From Nocardia macrotermitis (lineage in GTDB: Bacteria; Actinomycetota; Actinomycetes; Mycobacteriales; Mycobacteriaceae): a DNA stretch of 64,000 nt. A program made the translations under genes and the position numbers. The notes below the pieces were generated by a model. It was not told the origin of the DNA. It did no database searches and was given only the letters and a program-made list of their open reading frames with translations. This document shows positions 15,639 to 24,787 of this stretch, piece after piece; position 1 is the stretch's first letter; every line of letters starts with the position of its first letter. The stretch lies in NCBI RefSeq assembly GCF_009604405.1, contig NZ_WEGK01000004.1, positions 434,001-498,000 of the forward strand. Direction: 5' to 3'.

Positions 15639-16541
15639 CTATCGGTTCCGCGTGAGCAGCTTGTTGACGACCGCGGCGCCCAGGTACAGCAGGGCGATGA
15701 TCAGGATCAGGGTCAGCGACGCACCCCACACCATCGCCACGCCGGCGGGCTGGGGGTTGGACAGCTCCTGGTAGATCAGCAGCGGCAGCGAGGCCATGTT
15801 GCCGTCGAGGATATTGAAGTTGATCGACTGCGAATAGCCGACCAGCACCAGCACCGGCGCGGTCTCACCCATCACGCGGGCCACGGCCAGCAGCATGCCG
15901 CTGATCATGCCGGGCAGCGCGGTCGGAATCACGATCCGCAGAATGGTTTTCCACTTCGGAATGCCCAGAGCGTAGGAGGCTTCCCGCAATTCGTCGGGAA
16001 CCAGCTTGAGCATCTCCTCGGTACTGCGCACCACCACCGGCAGCATCAACAGCACCAGGGCGAACGACACGGCCAACGCGCTCTGCTGGAACTTGAACGT
16101 CGCGATCCACAGCGAGAACACGAACAGCGCGGCCACGATCGACGGCACACCGGCGAGGATGTCGACCATGAAGGTGGTGACCTTCGCCAGCCGGCCGCCG
16201 CCGTATTCGATCAGGTAGACCGCGGCCATCACACCGAGCGGGATGGCGATGATCGCCGCGACGAGCGCCTGTGCGACGGTGCCGACGATGGCGTGGTACA
16301 CACCACCGGCGAACTGCTCGGGCAGCACCCCGTACTGCGAGTTGGTCCACCAGCCGCTGCGGACGATCGAGTGGTAGCCCTTGCTCACCACCACGATCAG
16401 CACCCAGGCCAGCGGCACCAGCGCGATCGCGAAGCACAACGACATCACCGACGTCGCGATGTTGTTGCGGATCCTGCGGCCGAGCGAGATCTCCCGGAAG
16501 GCGGGGGCCTTGATCGGCTTGTCCAGAGTTGCCGTGGTCAT
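15639..16541 (-). CDS. pstA: phosphate ABC transporter permease PstA
   Basis: 300 residues with about six membrane helices. The cytoplasmic coupling loop that contacts PstB reads [20 protein letters not shown]. It forms the channel with PstC. Start ATG overlaps the pstC stop by one base (TGATG). Confidence 0.96.
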   Translation of the reverse strand: MTTATLDKPIKAPAFREISLGRRIRNNIATSVMSLCFAIALVPLAWVLIVVVSKGYHSIVRSGWWTNSQYGVLPEQFAGGVYHAIVGTVAQALVAAIIAIPLGVMAAVYLIEYGGGRLAKVTTFMVDILAGVPSIVAALFVFSLWIATFKFQQSALAVSFALVLLMLPVVVRSTEEMLKLVPDELREASYALGIPKWKTILRIVIPTALPGMISGMLLAVARVMGETAPVLVLVGYSQSINFNILDGNMASLPLLIYQELSNPQPAGVAMVWGASLTLILIIALLYLGAAVVNKLLTRNR

Positions 16542-17590
16542 CAGCCGTTCACCTTCCCGCCCGCGGCGATCCGGGCCAGCGCGTTGACCACGAAGGTCAG
16601 CACGAACAGCACGAAGCCCGCGGCGATGTACGCGCCGGTCGGCAGCGCCTGGCTGAATTCCGAAGCGGCAGAGGCGATTTTGGAGGCAAAGGTGTATCCG
16701 CCGTCGAACAGCGACCAGTGGCCCGCCTGCTGCGCGGTGCGCAACACGATCAGTACCGCGATGGTCTCACCGAGGGCGCGGCCGAGGCCGAGCATCGATC
16801 CGGCGATCACACCGCTGCGACCGTAGGGCAGCACGGTCATCCGCACCACTTCCCACTTGGTCGCGCCGAGCGCCTGCGCGGCTTCGATGTGCGCGCGCGG
16901 CGTCAGGTTGAAGACCTCGCGGCTGACCGAGGTGATGATCGGCAGGATCATCACGGCCAACACCACGCCGGCGGTGAAGATCGTGCCGCCGCCGTCGATC
17001 GAGACATTGCCCTGATCGAACAGGAAGAACCAGCCGAAGGTCTTGTTGAAGAATCGCTCCACCGGCACCAGCTTCTCGGCCAGCACCAGGAATCCCCACA
17101 GACCGAACACAATCGATGGCACCGCCGCCAGCAGGTCGACCAGCATCGAGAACGGCCGGGCCAGCGCCTTGGGCGCGTACTGGGTCAGGAACAGCGCGAT
17201 ACCGACGCCGATCGGCACCGCGATCACCAGCGCCATGAGTGCGCTCATCACCGTGACCATGAACAGGTCCTTGATACCGAACTTCAAGTTGTTGGCATCG
17301 TTGGTGTTGAACTGGCTGCTGGTGAAGAAGTTCGCCTTGTTCGCCCCGATCGAAGGCACCGCCTTGATCAGGAGGAACAGGGCGATCAACGCGATGGCGG
17401 CGACGATCGTCGCACCCGCGGCGGTGGCCAGCGACCGGAAGATCAATTCCGACTTGTTGCTGGCTTTCGCCCGGGAGGACTTCGCGGGATCAGTGGCGGG
17501 ATCGCTCGGCATTCGAGAATTATCTCCGCCCGCCCCGGGGCCGGTCGTTTCCGACCGGCCCCCGGCGGTGACATCGTTGTGCACGGTCAT
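16541..17590 (-). CDS. pstC: phosphate ABC transporter permease PstC
   Basis: 349 residues. A ~45-residue cytoplasmic lead is followed by six membrane helices; the coupling loop reads [20 protein letters not shown]. It starts 13 nt after the pstS stop. A long periplasmic loop (residues 70-105, [15 protein letters not shown]) is typical of PstC. Confidence 0.96.
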   Translation of the reverse strand: MTVHNDVTAGGRSETTGPGAGGDNSRMPSDPATDPAKSSRAKASNKSELIFRSLATAAGATIVAAIALIALFLLIKAVPSIGANKANFFTSSQFNTNDANNLKFGIKDLFMVTVMSALMALVIAVPIGVGIALFLTQYAPKALARPFSMLVDLLAAVPSIVFGLWGFLVLAEKLVPVERFFNKTFGWFFLFDQGNVSIDGGGTIFTAGVVLAVMILPIITSVSREVFNLTPRAHIEAAQALGATKWEVVRMTVLPYGRSGVIAGSMLGLGRALGETIAVLIVLRTAQQAGHWSLFDGGYTFASKIASAASEFSQALPTGAYIAAGFVLFVLTFVVNALARIAAGGKVNG

Positions 17591-17603
17591 GGGTCGGCAG
17601 CTA

Positions 17604-18725
17604 TCAGGAGATGGCGGTGATGGCGGTGGTCAGCTTGGCCTTGAAGGAATCCGGCAGCGGGATGTAGCCGACGGAGTCCAGGCCGACCTGGCCGTTGTTG
17701 ACCGCGGAGGTCAGGAACGCCTTGACAGCCTTGGCGGTGTCGGCGTCGCTGTACTTCGAGCAGACCACCTCGTAGGTGCCGAGCATGATCGGGTAGGCGG
17801 TCGCGTCGGTCGGGTTGTAGAACGACGAGGTGTCCAGCACCAGGTCGTTGCCCGTGCCCTTGATCTTGACGCTCGCGACCGCCGCGCTGGCCGAGGTGGT
17901 GTTCAGCTCGACCGGCTTGACCGAGGCGTCGGTCAGGATGCGCGCGATGTGCAGGTTCTGCGCCTTGGCGAAGGACCACTCGTTGTAGGTGATCGAGCCG
18001 GGGGTGCGGTTGATCGCGGCCGACGTGCCGTCGTTGCCCTGGGCGCCCTCGCCGACGCCGCCGTTGAAGACCTTGCCCGCGCCCTTGCCCCACGCGCCCT
18101 TGGACGCCGCGTCCAGGTAGTGCTGGAAGTTGTCGGTGGTGCCCGACTGATCGCTACGGAAGACCACGTTGATGGCCAGGTCCGGGAGCTTGTCCGCGAT
18201 ACCGCTGTTCAGCGCCTTGATGGCCGGGTCGTTCCAGTTCTTGATCTGGCCGCTGAACACCTTGGCGGCCGTCGGGCCGTCGAGCACCAGGCTGTCGACA
18301 CCGGTGATGTTGTAGGTGATCGCGATGGGGCCGAAGACCGTCGGCAGATCCCACGCGGTCGAGCCGCAGCGCTGCGCGGCCTTGTCGACCTCACCCTTCT
18401 TCGGGTCCAGCGGGGAGTCCGAACCGGCGAAATCGGTCTGGCCGCCGATGAAGTCGTTGATGCCCGCACCCGAGCCACTGCCGGTGTAGTCCAGCTTGTA
18501 GCCGTTGCAGTTCTGCTGGTAGGCCGCGATGAAGCGGTCCATGGCGTTCTTCTGCGCCGTGGAACCACTCGCCTTGAGCGCCTTCTTGCCACCGCAATCG
18601 ACGCTGACCTTCGGGGCGGTGTTGCCGGTCGACGCGGAGTTGTTGTCGCTGCCACAGGCCGACAGGGTCAGAGCCCCGGCCGCGGCCAGCACGCCGATGA
18701 GAGCGCCGCTGCGCTTGAGATTCAC
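17604..18725 (-). CDS. pstS: phosphate-binding lipoprotein PstS
   Basis: 373 residues from a GTG start with a good ribosome site (CGGAGGATTAG). Signal peptide with lipobox LSAC; Cys24 is the lipidation site. Phosphate-binding loops are visible: [29 protein letters not shown], and [11 protein letters not shown]. It captures phosphate outside the membrane and hands it to PstCA. First gene of the operon; PHO-box-like 11-nt repeats lie 120-165 nt upstream. Confidence 0.96.
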   Translation of the reverse strand: MNLKRSGALIGVLAAAGALTLSACGSDNNSASTGNTAPKVSVDCGGKKALKASGSTAQKNAMDRFIAAYQQNCNGYKLDYTGSGSGAGINDFIGGQTDFAGSDSPLDPKKGEVDKAAQRCGSTAWDLPTVFGPIAITYNITGVDSLVLDGPTAAKVFSGQIKNWNDPAIKALNSGIADKLPDLAINVVFRSDQSGTTDNFQHYLDAASKGAWGKGAGKVFNGGVGEGAQGNDGTSAAINRTPGSITYNEWSFAKAQNLHIARILTDASVKPVELNTTSASAAVASVKIKGTGNDLVLDTSSFYNPTDATAYPIMLGTYEVVCSKYSDADTAKAVKAFLTSAVNNGQVGLDSVGYIPLPDSFKAKLTTAITAIS

Positions 18726-18752
18726 CTAATCCTCCGGTAACGCTCGAGACAC

Positions 18753-18777
18753 GTCCGATCCCTCAACGATCGGACGA
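18753..18777 (-). promoter_or_regulatory. stem-loop in the pstS 5' region
   Basis: cgtccgatc (18753-18761) and gatcggacg (18769-18777) pair perfectly with a 7-nt loop, about 30 nt upstream of the pstS start. Confidence 0.45.
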
Positions 18778-18846
18778 GTGCCATGGTGGCTGTTCACAGA
18801 ACGCGCACACCGAGCAGCGGGTACTGCCCATAAGTAACGTAGGTTC

Positions 18847-18890
18847 GGCCGGTGGACAGTTGGACCTGGGCAAGTGAACGGGGAGTGAAC
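18847..18890 (-). promoter_or_regulatory. candidate PhoP (PHO) box of pstS
   Basis: On the minus strand two adjacent 11-nt units GTTCACTCCCC and GTTCACTTGCC (18869-18890) match the actinobacterial PhoP direct-repeat pattern (GTTCACC-type). A weaker unit GTCCACCGGCC lies two periods further on in phase (18847-18857). The place, upstream of pstS, is where PhoP activates in other actinobacteria. Confidence 0.6.
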
Positions 18891-19015
18891 AAGCCGACGC
18901 TATTTCGAGTTGTTGCTGTGACATTTGCCCCAGTGTTACCCACGTCATCCTGAGTGTTCGCTGTGAGGCCACCCGGAGTACGTACGGCGCGGAATCGACC
19001 CGCGCGAGAGCCGGA

Positions 19016-19960
19016 TCAGCGGGCGGCGTAGGCGGCGTCCACGTGCGCGGTGCCGAAGCCGAGCCGGGTGTAGGTGTGCACCGCCGCGGTGTTGTCCGCC
19101 TCGGTGTAGAGCAGCACCTCGCCCAGACCCCGATCGCGCAGGTGGTGCAGGCCCGCGAGGGTCAGCAGCCGACCCAGACCGCGCCCCTGCGCGGCGGGAT
19201 CGATACCGACCACGTACACCTCGCCGACCGGCGGTTCCGCCTGTTCCGCGGCATTCTCCGGGGCGTCCGAGGCGTCGTGCACCTTGGTCCAGTGAAAGCC
19301 CAGGATCCGTTCGGGCCGGGCGGTGTCCACCGCGATGAACAGGCCCTTCGGATCGAACCAGGACGATTCGCGACGGACCGTGATGTCGGCCTCGGACCAG
19401 CCGCCCTGTTCGGGATGCCAGTCGAACGCCGCATTGTTCACTCGCAGCAGTTCCGCGTCGTCGCCGGGACCGGCGTAGGTCCGCAAGGTGAGTCCGGACG
19501 GCACCACCAACTCCGGTAGCTCAGAATTCGCCAGCGGGCGGCGCATCTGCCACAACTCCCGCGCCACACTCAGTCCGAGACGCCCCGCGACGGCCCGCGC
19601 GGAGGGCAGATTCCCGTGCGCCCAGACCCGCGCGCCCCGGCCGCCCTCGGCCAGCGCCGCGGCCACCAGGGCCGCACCGATCCCGCGACCGCGATGCCGC
19701 GGATCCACCACGACCTCCGCCATCGCCGGGTGATCACCATGTGCCGCAACGAGATTCGCGTATCCGGCGACCGCGTCCTCACGCATCGCGAGCAGCTGCC
19801 GGGCCGTGCCGGGCGCGTCCAGGGACAGCACGGCCTGTTCGGAAACCGCTGCGACGCCGTCGGATTCGTCGGCCCGCGCGAGCAGTCCGCGAACCTGCGA
19901 CGCGACGTCGGCGGGCAGCTCGCTGGTCCAGCCCGACAGCTCCGCTCGATCGTCGCTCAC
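19016..19960 (-). CDS. mshD: mycothiol synthase MshD
   Basis: 314 residues. Two GNAT acetyltransferase domains in tandem; the N-terminal one carries [20 protein letters not shown], the C-terminal one [29 protein letters not shown]. It performs the last step of mycothiol synthesis, acetylating Cys-GlcN-Ins with acetyl-CoA. GTG start overlaps the glnR stop by 4 nt (GTGA), so the two are translated from one message, as in mycobacteria. Confidence 0.95.
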   Translation of the reverse strand: MSDDRAELSGWTSELPADVASQVRGLLARADESDGVAAVSEQAVLSLDAPGTARQLLAMREDAVAGYANLVAAHGDHPAMAEVVVDPRHRGRGIGAALVAAALAEGGRGARVWAHGNLPSARAVAGRLGLSVARELWQMRRPLANSELPELVVPSGLTLRTYAGPGDDAELLRVNNAAFDWHPEQGGWSEADITVRRESSWFDPKGLFIAVDTARPERILGFHWTKVHDASDAPENAAEQAEPPVGEVYVVGIDPAAQGRGLGRLLTLAGLHHLRDRGLGEVLLYTEADNTAAVHTYTRLGFGTAHVDAAYAAR

Positions 19961-20721
19961 GACAGCGAACCGTTGACCGGGGCCGGTTGTACGTCGTCGA
20001 CGGACGCGTCGTCCTCGGCGGCGGCCTGGGCCGGATCGGCCTTGGCATTCGAACGCGCCGGTCGCACCGCCTTGTACCCGACGTTGCGCACCGTGCCGAT
20101 CAGCGACTCGTATTCACTGCCGAGTTTGGCGCGCAACCGCCGCACGTGGACGTCCACCGTGCGGGTGCCGCCGAAGAAGTCGTAACCCCAGACCTCCTGC
20201 AACAGCTGGGCCCGGGTGAATACCCGGCCCGCATGCTGCGCGAGGTACTTCAGCAGTTCGAATTCCTTGTACGTCAGATCGAGCGGGCGACCGCGCAGCC
20301 GCGCGGTGTAGGTGCCCTCGTCGATCACCAACTCGCCCAGGGTGATCTTGCCGGTGTTCTCCGGACTGGCCGAACCGCCGTTGCGCGCGACCAGCAGCCG
20401 CAGCCGGGCGTCGAGTTCGGCGGGCCCGGTACCGGGCAGCAGGATGTCGTCCAGGCCCCAGTCCGCATTGACCGCGACCAACCCGCCCTCGGTGAGGACC
20501 GCGACGACCGGCACCGAGGATCCGGTGCTGCCGAGCAACCGGCACAGCCCGCGCGCGGCGGCCAGATCGGTCCGCGCGTCGACCAGCGCCACATCGGCCG
20601 ACCCCGCCTCGAGCAGGGAGGAGACCTCCGTGGGCGCGGGACGGACGTTGTGGGGTAACAACGCCAGCGAGGGCAGGACCGACTCCGGGTTCGGGTCCGA
20701 GGTCAGCAGGAGCAGCTCCAC
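19957..20721 (-). CDS. glnR: GlnR-type orphan response regulator
   Basis: 254 residues from GTG 20721, which lies 6 nt after GGGAGGAGAG; an in-frame TTG at 20736 is just upstream of that ribosome site. The N-terminal receiver-like domain is atypical ([17 protein letters not shown]...[10 protein letters not shown]). The C-terminal OmpR winged helix is full length ([17 protein letters not shown]...[50 protein letters not shown]). GlnR is the global nitrogen regulator in this order and acts without a partner kinase. It precedes mshD in the same operon. Confidence 0.9.
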   Translation of the reverse strand: MELLLLTSDPNPESVLPSLALLPHNVRPAPTEVSSLLEAGSADVALVDARTDLAAARGLCRLLGSTGSSVPVVAVLTEGGLVAVNADWGLDDILLPGTGPAELDARLRLLVARNGGSASPENTGKITLGELVIDEGTYTARLRGRPLDLTYKEFELLKYLAQHAGRVFTRAQLLQEVWGYDFFGGTRTVDVHVRRLRAKLGSEYESLIGTVRNVGYKAVRPARSNAKADPAQAAAEDDASVDDVQPAPVNGSLS

Positions 20722-21110
20722 CGGCTCTCCTCCCAATCTGGCATGTCCGCGGCAACCTCGGTGTACATCCGCGACATCATGCTCGTTAGCACTGGTAATT
20801 CGTGCCTACATTAGCGCGTCTGCCGGGTTGACCACGCATTCCGGGCGCACGGCACACCCCGCGCCGGGCGCGGCGGCATCCGGTTCAGCGAACGCCCCGG
20901 GCTGATCGCGTCGACAACAGATATCGTGCATGCATGGGTAACTCACCGGGTACCCCGACGACCCGACCAGCCGTACCGCGCCGACCCGGCGACGAACCTG
21001 GCGACCGGCCCGCCCGAGCTGTGCGCGGGCAGGCGAGCGCATGACCGGGACCTCATCCGACCGCCCCGGACCGGCGTTGTCCGCCGAATCCCGCAGAGGC
21101 GGCCGCGATC
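20722..21110. other. divergent intergenic region glnR / lmeA
   Basis: 389 bp with no convincing gene. It holds the promoters of glnR-mshD (minus) and of the lmeA-thioredoxin pair (plus) and the second copy of a dispersed repeat at 20909-20958. Confidence 0.5.
20909..20958. repeat. dispersed repeat, copy 2
   Basis: catgggtaactc-a-ccgggtac (20933-20954) with a related flank (gacaacagat) matches the copy at 14636-14687. One substitution in the 22-bp core. Confidence 0.5.
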
Positions 21111-22031
21111 ATGACTAATCCGACGAAGACCCCGGCCGCGGACCTGTCCGCCGCCGCACCGGACACCGCGGACGCCGTGGCGGTTCGCCCGCCGATGCGC
21201 GCGGTGCTGGTGCGCAAGATCGTGCTGGGACTGCTGCTGCTGACCGCGATCGCGGTGGTGGTGGATTTCACCGCGGCGGCCTATTCCGAATACCGCGTTT
21301 CGCGATCGTTGCGGGCCGGCGGTGAGCTCAGCGCCGACCCGAGCGTGACCATGCACGGCTTCCCGTTCGTGCTGCAGGCCTGGCACGGTGATTTCCGCAA
21401 CGTCGACATCCGGGCCAGCGCGAACCGGCCGGACATCCCGGGCCAGATCCTGGTCGAGGCGACCCTCAACGGCGTCCACCTCCCCGCGCACGCGCTGCTC
21501 GACGGCGACACCCGGGCGGTTCCGGTGGATCGGGTGTCCGGGCGGATGCGCATCGAACCGGTCGAACTCGGCCGCCTGTTCAACATCCCCGACCTGGACA
21601 TGCGCGGGCCGCCGGCCGACAAGTCCGACGGCACGGGCGGCTCCGGCGGTTCGGGCGTCACCACCCAGGGCGCGCTCATCCTCAGCGGCACCATCCCGCT
21701 GGGTCCGGAACCGCGCAGCACCGAGCGGGTCAGTGTGAAGGCCGATCTGATGCTGGACGGCGATCAGGTCCGCATCGTCGCGACGGATCTGTATCACGGC
21801 GAGGAGACCGCCGGCGCGAACCCGGTGGGGAATTCGGTGATGAACTCGTTCGAACTGAGCCCCGACCTGGACAAGAACGCGGTGCTGGCCCGGTTCACCC
21901 GGACCATCGACACCCGTGATCTGCCCTTCGGCGTGCACCCGACCAGCGTCAAGGCGCTCGGCGGCAATATCATCGTCGAAGGGGAGGGCGAAAATATGAC
22001 GATCGATATGGACAGGTTCGCCCAGCCATGA
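21111..22031 (+). CDS. lmeA: LmeA-like DUF2993 phospholipid-binding envelope protein
   Basis: 306 residues. One N-terminal membrane anchor (residues about 35-57, IVLGLLLLTAIAVVVDFTAAAY) is followed by a beta-rich DUF2993 domain facing outward: VTMHGFPFVLQAWHGDFRNVDIRA, VRIVATDLYHG, and a C-terminal LPFGVHPTSVKALGGNIIVEGE. The family includes mycobacterial LmeA (Rv0817c), needed for full-length lipomannan; the neighbours glnR, mshD and a thioredoxin are the same there. It overlaps the next gene by 4 nt (ATGA). Confidence 0.85.
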   Translation: MTNPTKTPAADLSAAAPDTADAVAVRPPMRAVLVRKIVLGLLLLTAIAVVVDFTAAAYSEYRVSRSLRAGGELSADPSVTMHGFPFVLQAWHGDFRNVDIRASANRPDIPGQILVEATLNGVHLPAHALLDGDTRAVPVDRVSGRMRIEPVELGRLFNIPDLDMRGPPADKSDGTGGSGGSGVTTQGALILSGTIPLGPEPRSTERVSVKADLMLDGDQVRIVATDLYHGEETAGANPVGNSVMNSFELSPDLDKNAVLARFTRTIDTRDLPFGVHPTSVKALGGNIIVEGEGENMTIDMDRFAQP

Positions 22032-22489
22032 CCCAGATCTGGATTCTCGTCGCGGTGCTGGTGGTCGGCGCGGCCATCGGCCTGCTGCTGCGTCGCCGCG
22101 AGGGACGTGTTCGCACCGCCCCCGCCAAGGCCGCCGCGCCCGAAAATGCCGAGCGCGCAGCACTTCTGACGGCTGTGGGCGTCGGCGCGGCACAGCCCGC
22201 GGTACTGCATTTCTCCGCCGAATGGTGTGGTCCGTGCGCCGCGGTGCGGCGGGTCGTCGGCGGCGTGGTCGCCGATCTGGCCGAGACCGAGGCCGCGCCG
22301 CGCGATATCGAGGTCGACATCGATGCCGAACCCGCGCTGGCCCGCGAGTTGAACGTGCTGTCCCTGCCCACCACGTTCGTGTTCGACGCGCAGGGCCGCG
22401 AACGCTTCCGGATCTCCGGTGTGCCCAAGGCCGCGGATCTGCGCAGCGCGCTGCTGCCGCTCACCGAGCCCGAGGCCCGCTGCGCCTGA
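22028..22489 (+). CDS. membrane-anchored thioredoxin-like protein (ThiX-like)
   Basis: 153 residues. One N-terminal helix (residues 3-21) anchors a thioredoxin fold with the active site SAEWCGPCAAVRR and the cis-proline LSLPTTFVFDAQG. Both active-site cysteines are present, so it should do thiol-disulfide exchange. Whether the domain faces in or out is unclear; the RRREGR after the helix suggests it is cytoplasmic. Translationally coupled to the DUF2993 gene; corresponds by position to Rv0816c. Confidence 0.88.
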   Translation: MTQIWILVAVLVVGAAIGLLLRRREGRVRTAPAKAAAPENAERAALLTAVGVGAAQPAVLHFSAEWCGPCAAVRRVVGGVVADLAETEAAPRDIEVDIDAEPALARELNVLSLPTTFVFDAQGRERFRISGVPKAADLRSALLPLTEPEARCA

Positions 22490-22490
22490 G

Positions 22491-22539
22491 CCCTCGCCGC
22501 GTCTGGCGAACCGACGCGGCCGCGGCCGGGCGGCGAGGG
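22491..22539 (+). terminator. terminator after the thioredoxin gene
   Basis: Arms ccctcgccgc (22491-22500) and gcggcgaggg (22530-22539), with an inner cgcgtc/gacgcg pair. It starts right after the stop codon. Confidence 0.65.
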
Positions 22540-22643
22540 GTGCGAACCCGGACAATCGCGTCCGAATCCGCGTGCTGACCGGCCGTGAGCAGGTCGATCG
22601 CACCGATTCCCGACCCCGGGTCCAATTTCCGCGCCGAACCGGG

Positions 22644-22649
22644 TAAACT
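22644..22649 (+). promoter_or_regulatory. -10 box of the leaderless leader-peptide transcript
   Basis: TAAACT ends 7 nt before GTG 22657, the spacing expected if transcription starts on the G of the start codon. Confidence 0.6.
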
Positions 22650-22656
22650 GATCGAC

Positions 22657-22743
22657 GTGCAAACCCGCCGAGAGCTGATGCTCACCCGTCGCCGCACAGT
22701 TGATCTGTGCCGCCTCGGCGGCTGTTGCTGCCTGTGCATGTAG
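22657..22743 (+). CDS. polycysteine leader peptide (cysteine-responsive uORF)
   Basis: 28 residues from GTG 22657. The C-terminal part reads VDLCRLGGCCCLCM, with five cysteines in the last eleven residues, followed directly by TAG. Upstream of sulfurtransferase genes, such leaders are known in mycobacteria (polycysteine leaderless ORFs acting as cysteine-responsive attenuators at the homologous locus). Ribosomes stalling at the Cys codons under cysteine shortage would raise expression of the genes that follow. A TANNNT box 7 nt upstream supports leaderless initiation. An internal ATG (22678) is an alternative start. Confidence 0.8.
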   Translation: MQTRRELMLTRRRTVDLCRLGGCCCLCM

Positions 22744-22864
22744 CCGGTCGGCCTTTACTGTTCCCCGCTGCCGACCGGTTGTCCTACCGCGTGAGCGATC
22801 TCGTAGATCCCCCGGTTATCTGATTCCGATACAGACTGACGTACGCAGCGCAGGAGTTCTTCCG

Positions 22865-23356
22865 ATGTCTCAATCCGACACCGATTTATCGACGCAGCCC
22901 GCCCGGCCCGGCCAGGTCGACGTCCGGGGCCCCCGCTTCGCGGCGTGGCTCACCACCGGCGTGCTGATCGTGGTACTACTCGTCTCCGCCGTATCGGTTC
23001 CGGCCGCCGCGGTGATCATCGCCCTGCAGGCCGTGGCGTTCGCGCTCGGCGCGCTGCTGGGCCCGCGACGCAGCCCGTACGGGTTGATCTACGCGACGTT
23101 CGTCGCGCCCCGTGTCGGCCCGCCCAGCGAGGTCGAACCCGTCGCGCCGCTGCGGTTCGCCCAGCTCGTCGGGCTGATCTTCGCGGTGGTCAGCTTCATC
23201 GGCTTCGTCTCCGGCAGTGCCGTGGTCGGCGCCATCTTCGCCGCCTTCGCGCTGTTCGCGGCATTCCTCAACGCGGCGTTCGGCATCTGCCTGGGCTGCA
23301 TGATGTATCCCCTGGTGCAGCGGATCCTCCCCGCGCCCACACAGTCCCCCTCCTAG
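22865..23356 (+). CDS. DUF4395 membrane protein
   Basis: 163 residues from ATG 22865 (AGGAG 10 nt upstream). About four membrane helices; a conserved LGPRRSPYGLIYATFVAPRVGPP loop, and a C-terminal helix with FGICLGCMMYPLVQR containing two cysteines. DUF4395 proteins are found with rhodanese-type sulfur genes and are suspected of moving or sensing a sulfur compound; not proven. First structural gene after the polycysteine leader. Confidence 0.85.
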   Translation: MSQSDTDLSTQPARPGQVDVRGPRFAAWLTTGVLIVVLLVSAVSVPAAAVIIALQAVAFALGALLGPRRSPYGLIYATFVAPRVGPPSEVEPVAPLRFAQLVGLIFAVVSFIGFVSGSAVVGAIFAAFALFAAFLNAAFGICLGCMMYPLVQRILPAPTQSPS

Positions 23357-23384
23357 CCCGGCAAGTCACATCGAAAGGAACAAC

Positions 23385-24218
23385 ATGGCTCGCTCCGATG
23401 TCCTGGTCTCCGCAGACTGGGTAGAAGAGAACCTCAACGCCCCCGGCGTCGTCATCGTCGAGGTCGACGAGGACACCTCCGCCTACGACACGGGCCACAT
23501 CGAAGGTGCCGTCAAGGTCGACTGGAAGCAGGACCTGCAGGATGCGGTCCGTCGCGACTTCGTCAACCGTGAGCAGTTCTCCGATCTGCTGTCGGCGCGT
23601 GGTATCTCCAACGACGACACCGTGGTCCTGTACGGCGGCAACAACAACTGGTTCGCCGCGTACGCGTACTGGTACTTCAAGCTGTACGGCCACCAGAACG
23701 TGAAGCTGCTCGACGGCGGCCGCAAGAAGTGGGAGCTGGACGGCCGTCCGCTGTCGAAGGACGCCGTGAGCCGCCCCGCCGCCACCTACAAGGCCGGTGA
23801 GCAGGACCTGTCGATCCGCGCGTTCCGCGATGACACCATCGCCGCGATCGGCACCAAGAACCTCGTCGACGTGCGTTCGCCCGACGAGTTCTCCGGCAAG
23901 ATCCTCGCGCCGGCGCACCTGCCGCAGGAGCAGAGCCAGCGTCCCGGCCACATCCCCACCGCGATCAACGTGCCGTGGAGCAAGGCCGCGAACGAGGACG
24001 GCACCTTCCGTTCCGACGAGGAGCTGGCGGAGCTGTACAAGGATGCGGGTCTGGACGGCGAGAAGGAGACCATCGCCTACTGCCGCATCGGCGAGCGTTC
24101 CTCGCACACCTGGTTCGTGCTGCAGGAGCTGCTTGGCCACAAGAATGTCAAGAACTACGACGGAAGCTGGACCGAGTACGGCTCCCTCGTGGGAGCACCG
24201 ATCGAGTTGGGAGCCTAA
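23385..24218 (+). CDS. cysA2: thiosulfate/3-mercaptopyruvate sulfurtransferase (rhodanese, CysA2/SseA type)
   Basis: 277 residues, two rhodanese domains. The active-site loop of the second domain is CRIGERS with catalytic Cys233. The first domain has GGNNNWF and no cysteine at the matching loop, as is usual. It transfers sulfane sulfur from thiosulfate or mercaptopyruvate to acceptors. Good ribosome site (GAAAGGA). The next gene (DUF1416) starts 6 nt after the stop, so the two are co-expressed. Confidence 0.94.
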   Translation: MARSDVLVSADWVEENLNAPGVVIVEVDEDTSAYDTGHIEGAVKVDWKQDLQDAVRRDFVNREQFSDLLSARGISNDDTVVLYGGNNNWFAAYAYWYFKLYGHQNVKLLDGGRKKWELDGRPLSKDAVSRPAATYKAGEQDLSIRAFRDDTIAAIGTKNLVDVRSPDEFSGKILAPAHLPQEQSQRPGHIPTAINVPWSKAANEDGTFRSDEELAELYKDAGLDGEKETIAYCRIGERSSHTWFVLQELLGHKNVKNYDGSWTEYGSLVGAPIELGA

Positions 24219-24223
24219 TTCCT

Positions 24224-24529
24224 ATGTGCGCAGCACCTACCCAGGGTCAGACCCTGCCTGCCAATGTCGACACCGAGAAGGAGACGGTCCTGACCGGCCG
24301 TGTCCTCGACGCCGACGGCAACCCCGTCGGTGGTGCGTTCGTCCGTCTGCTGGACTCCGGCGACGAGTTCACCGCCGAGGTCGTCGCCTCGGGCACCGGT
24401 GACTTCCGCTTCTTCGCCGCCCCCGGCACCTGGACCCTGCGCGCCCTGTCCTCCTCGGGCAACGGCACCGCGAAGGTCTCGCCCGAGGGCGCGGGCATCC
24501 ACAACGTGGACGTCTCCGTCGCGAAGTAA
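24224..24529 (+). CDS. sseC: DUF1416 protein (SseC-like)
   Basis: 101 residues, one small beta-sandwich domain of carboxypeptidase-regulatory-like type ([54 protein letters not shown]). Always paired with the CysA2 rhodanese in this order (Rv0814c/Rv0815c). Conserved N-terminal [12 protein letters not shown] with a cysteine at position 2. Proposed partner or acceptor in sulfur transfer; not proven. Confidence 0.9.
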   Translation: MCAAPTQGQTLPANVDTEKETVLTGRVLDADGNPVGGAFVRLLDSGDEFTAEVVASGTGDFRFFAAPGTWTLRALSSSGNGTAKVSPEGAGIHNVDVSVAK

Positions 24530-24550
24530 TTTGCCGGACAACTGAATTCG

Positions 24551-24588
24551 ACCGAGCGGCAGCCTGCGGAAGCGGGCTGCCGCTCGGT
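24551..24588 (+). terminator. terminator of the sulfur operon
   Basis: Perfect 14-bp arms accgagcggcagcc / ggctgccgctcggt with a 10-nt loop, 21 nt after the sseC stop. Confidence 0.8.
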
Positions 24589-24679
24589 GCGTTCCGCGGC
24601 CCGCATGCGACTCCGGCGGGTTTTCCGGATACGGCCCATCTCACAACATCCCGGTTTCCGTCCCGGGGTCGCAGGTCGA

Positions 24680-24685
24680 TAGACT
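24680..24685 (+). promoter_or_regulatory. -10 box of a leaderless transcript
   Basis: TAGACT lies exactly 6 nt before GTG 24692, the start of the 31-residue ORF. Confidence 0.55.
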
Positions 24686-24691
24686 CCCGGT

Positions 24692-24787
24692 GTGGTCCTT
24701 ACATTCGAGATTTTGCTGGTTCTCGTTTCCGTGCTGATCGCTTGGTTCGGTCTGTACGTCCTCTACCGGCTCTTCACCGAGTCGTGA
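24692..24787 (+). CDS. 31-residue membrane microprotein, leaderless
   Basis: GTG start 6 nt after a TAGACT -10 box, so the mRNA probably begins at the start codon. The product is nearly all one hydrophobic helix (residues 3-26, [20 protein letters not shown]) ending YRLFTES. Its stop overlaps the start of the nitrobindin-like gene (GTGA, 4 nt), which makes translational coupling likely and argues that the ORF is real. No function known. Confidence 0.6.
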   Translation: MVLTFEILLVLVSVLIAWFGLYVLYRLFTES

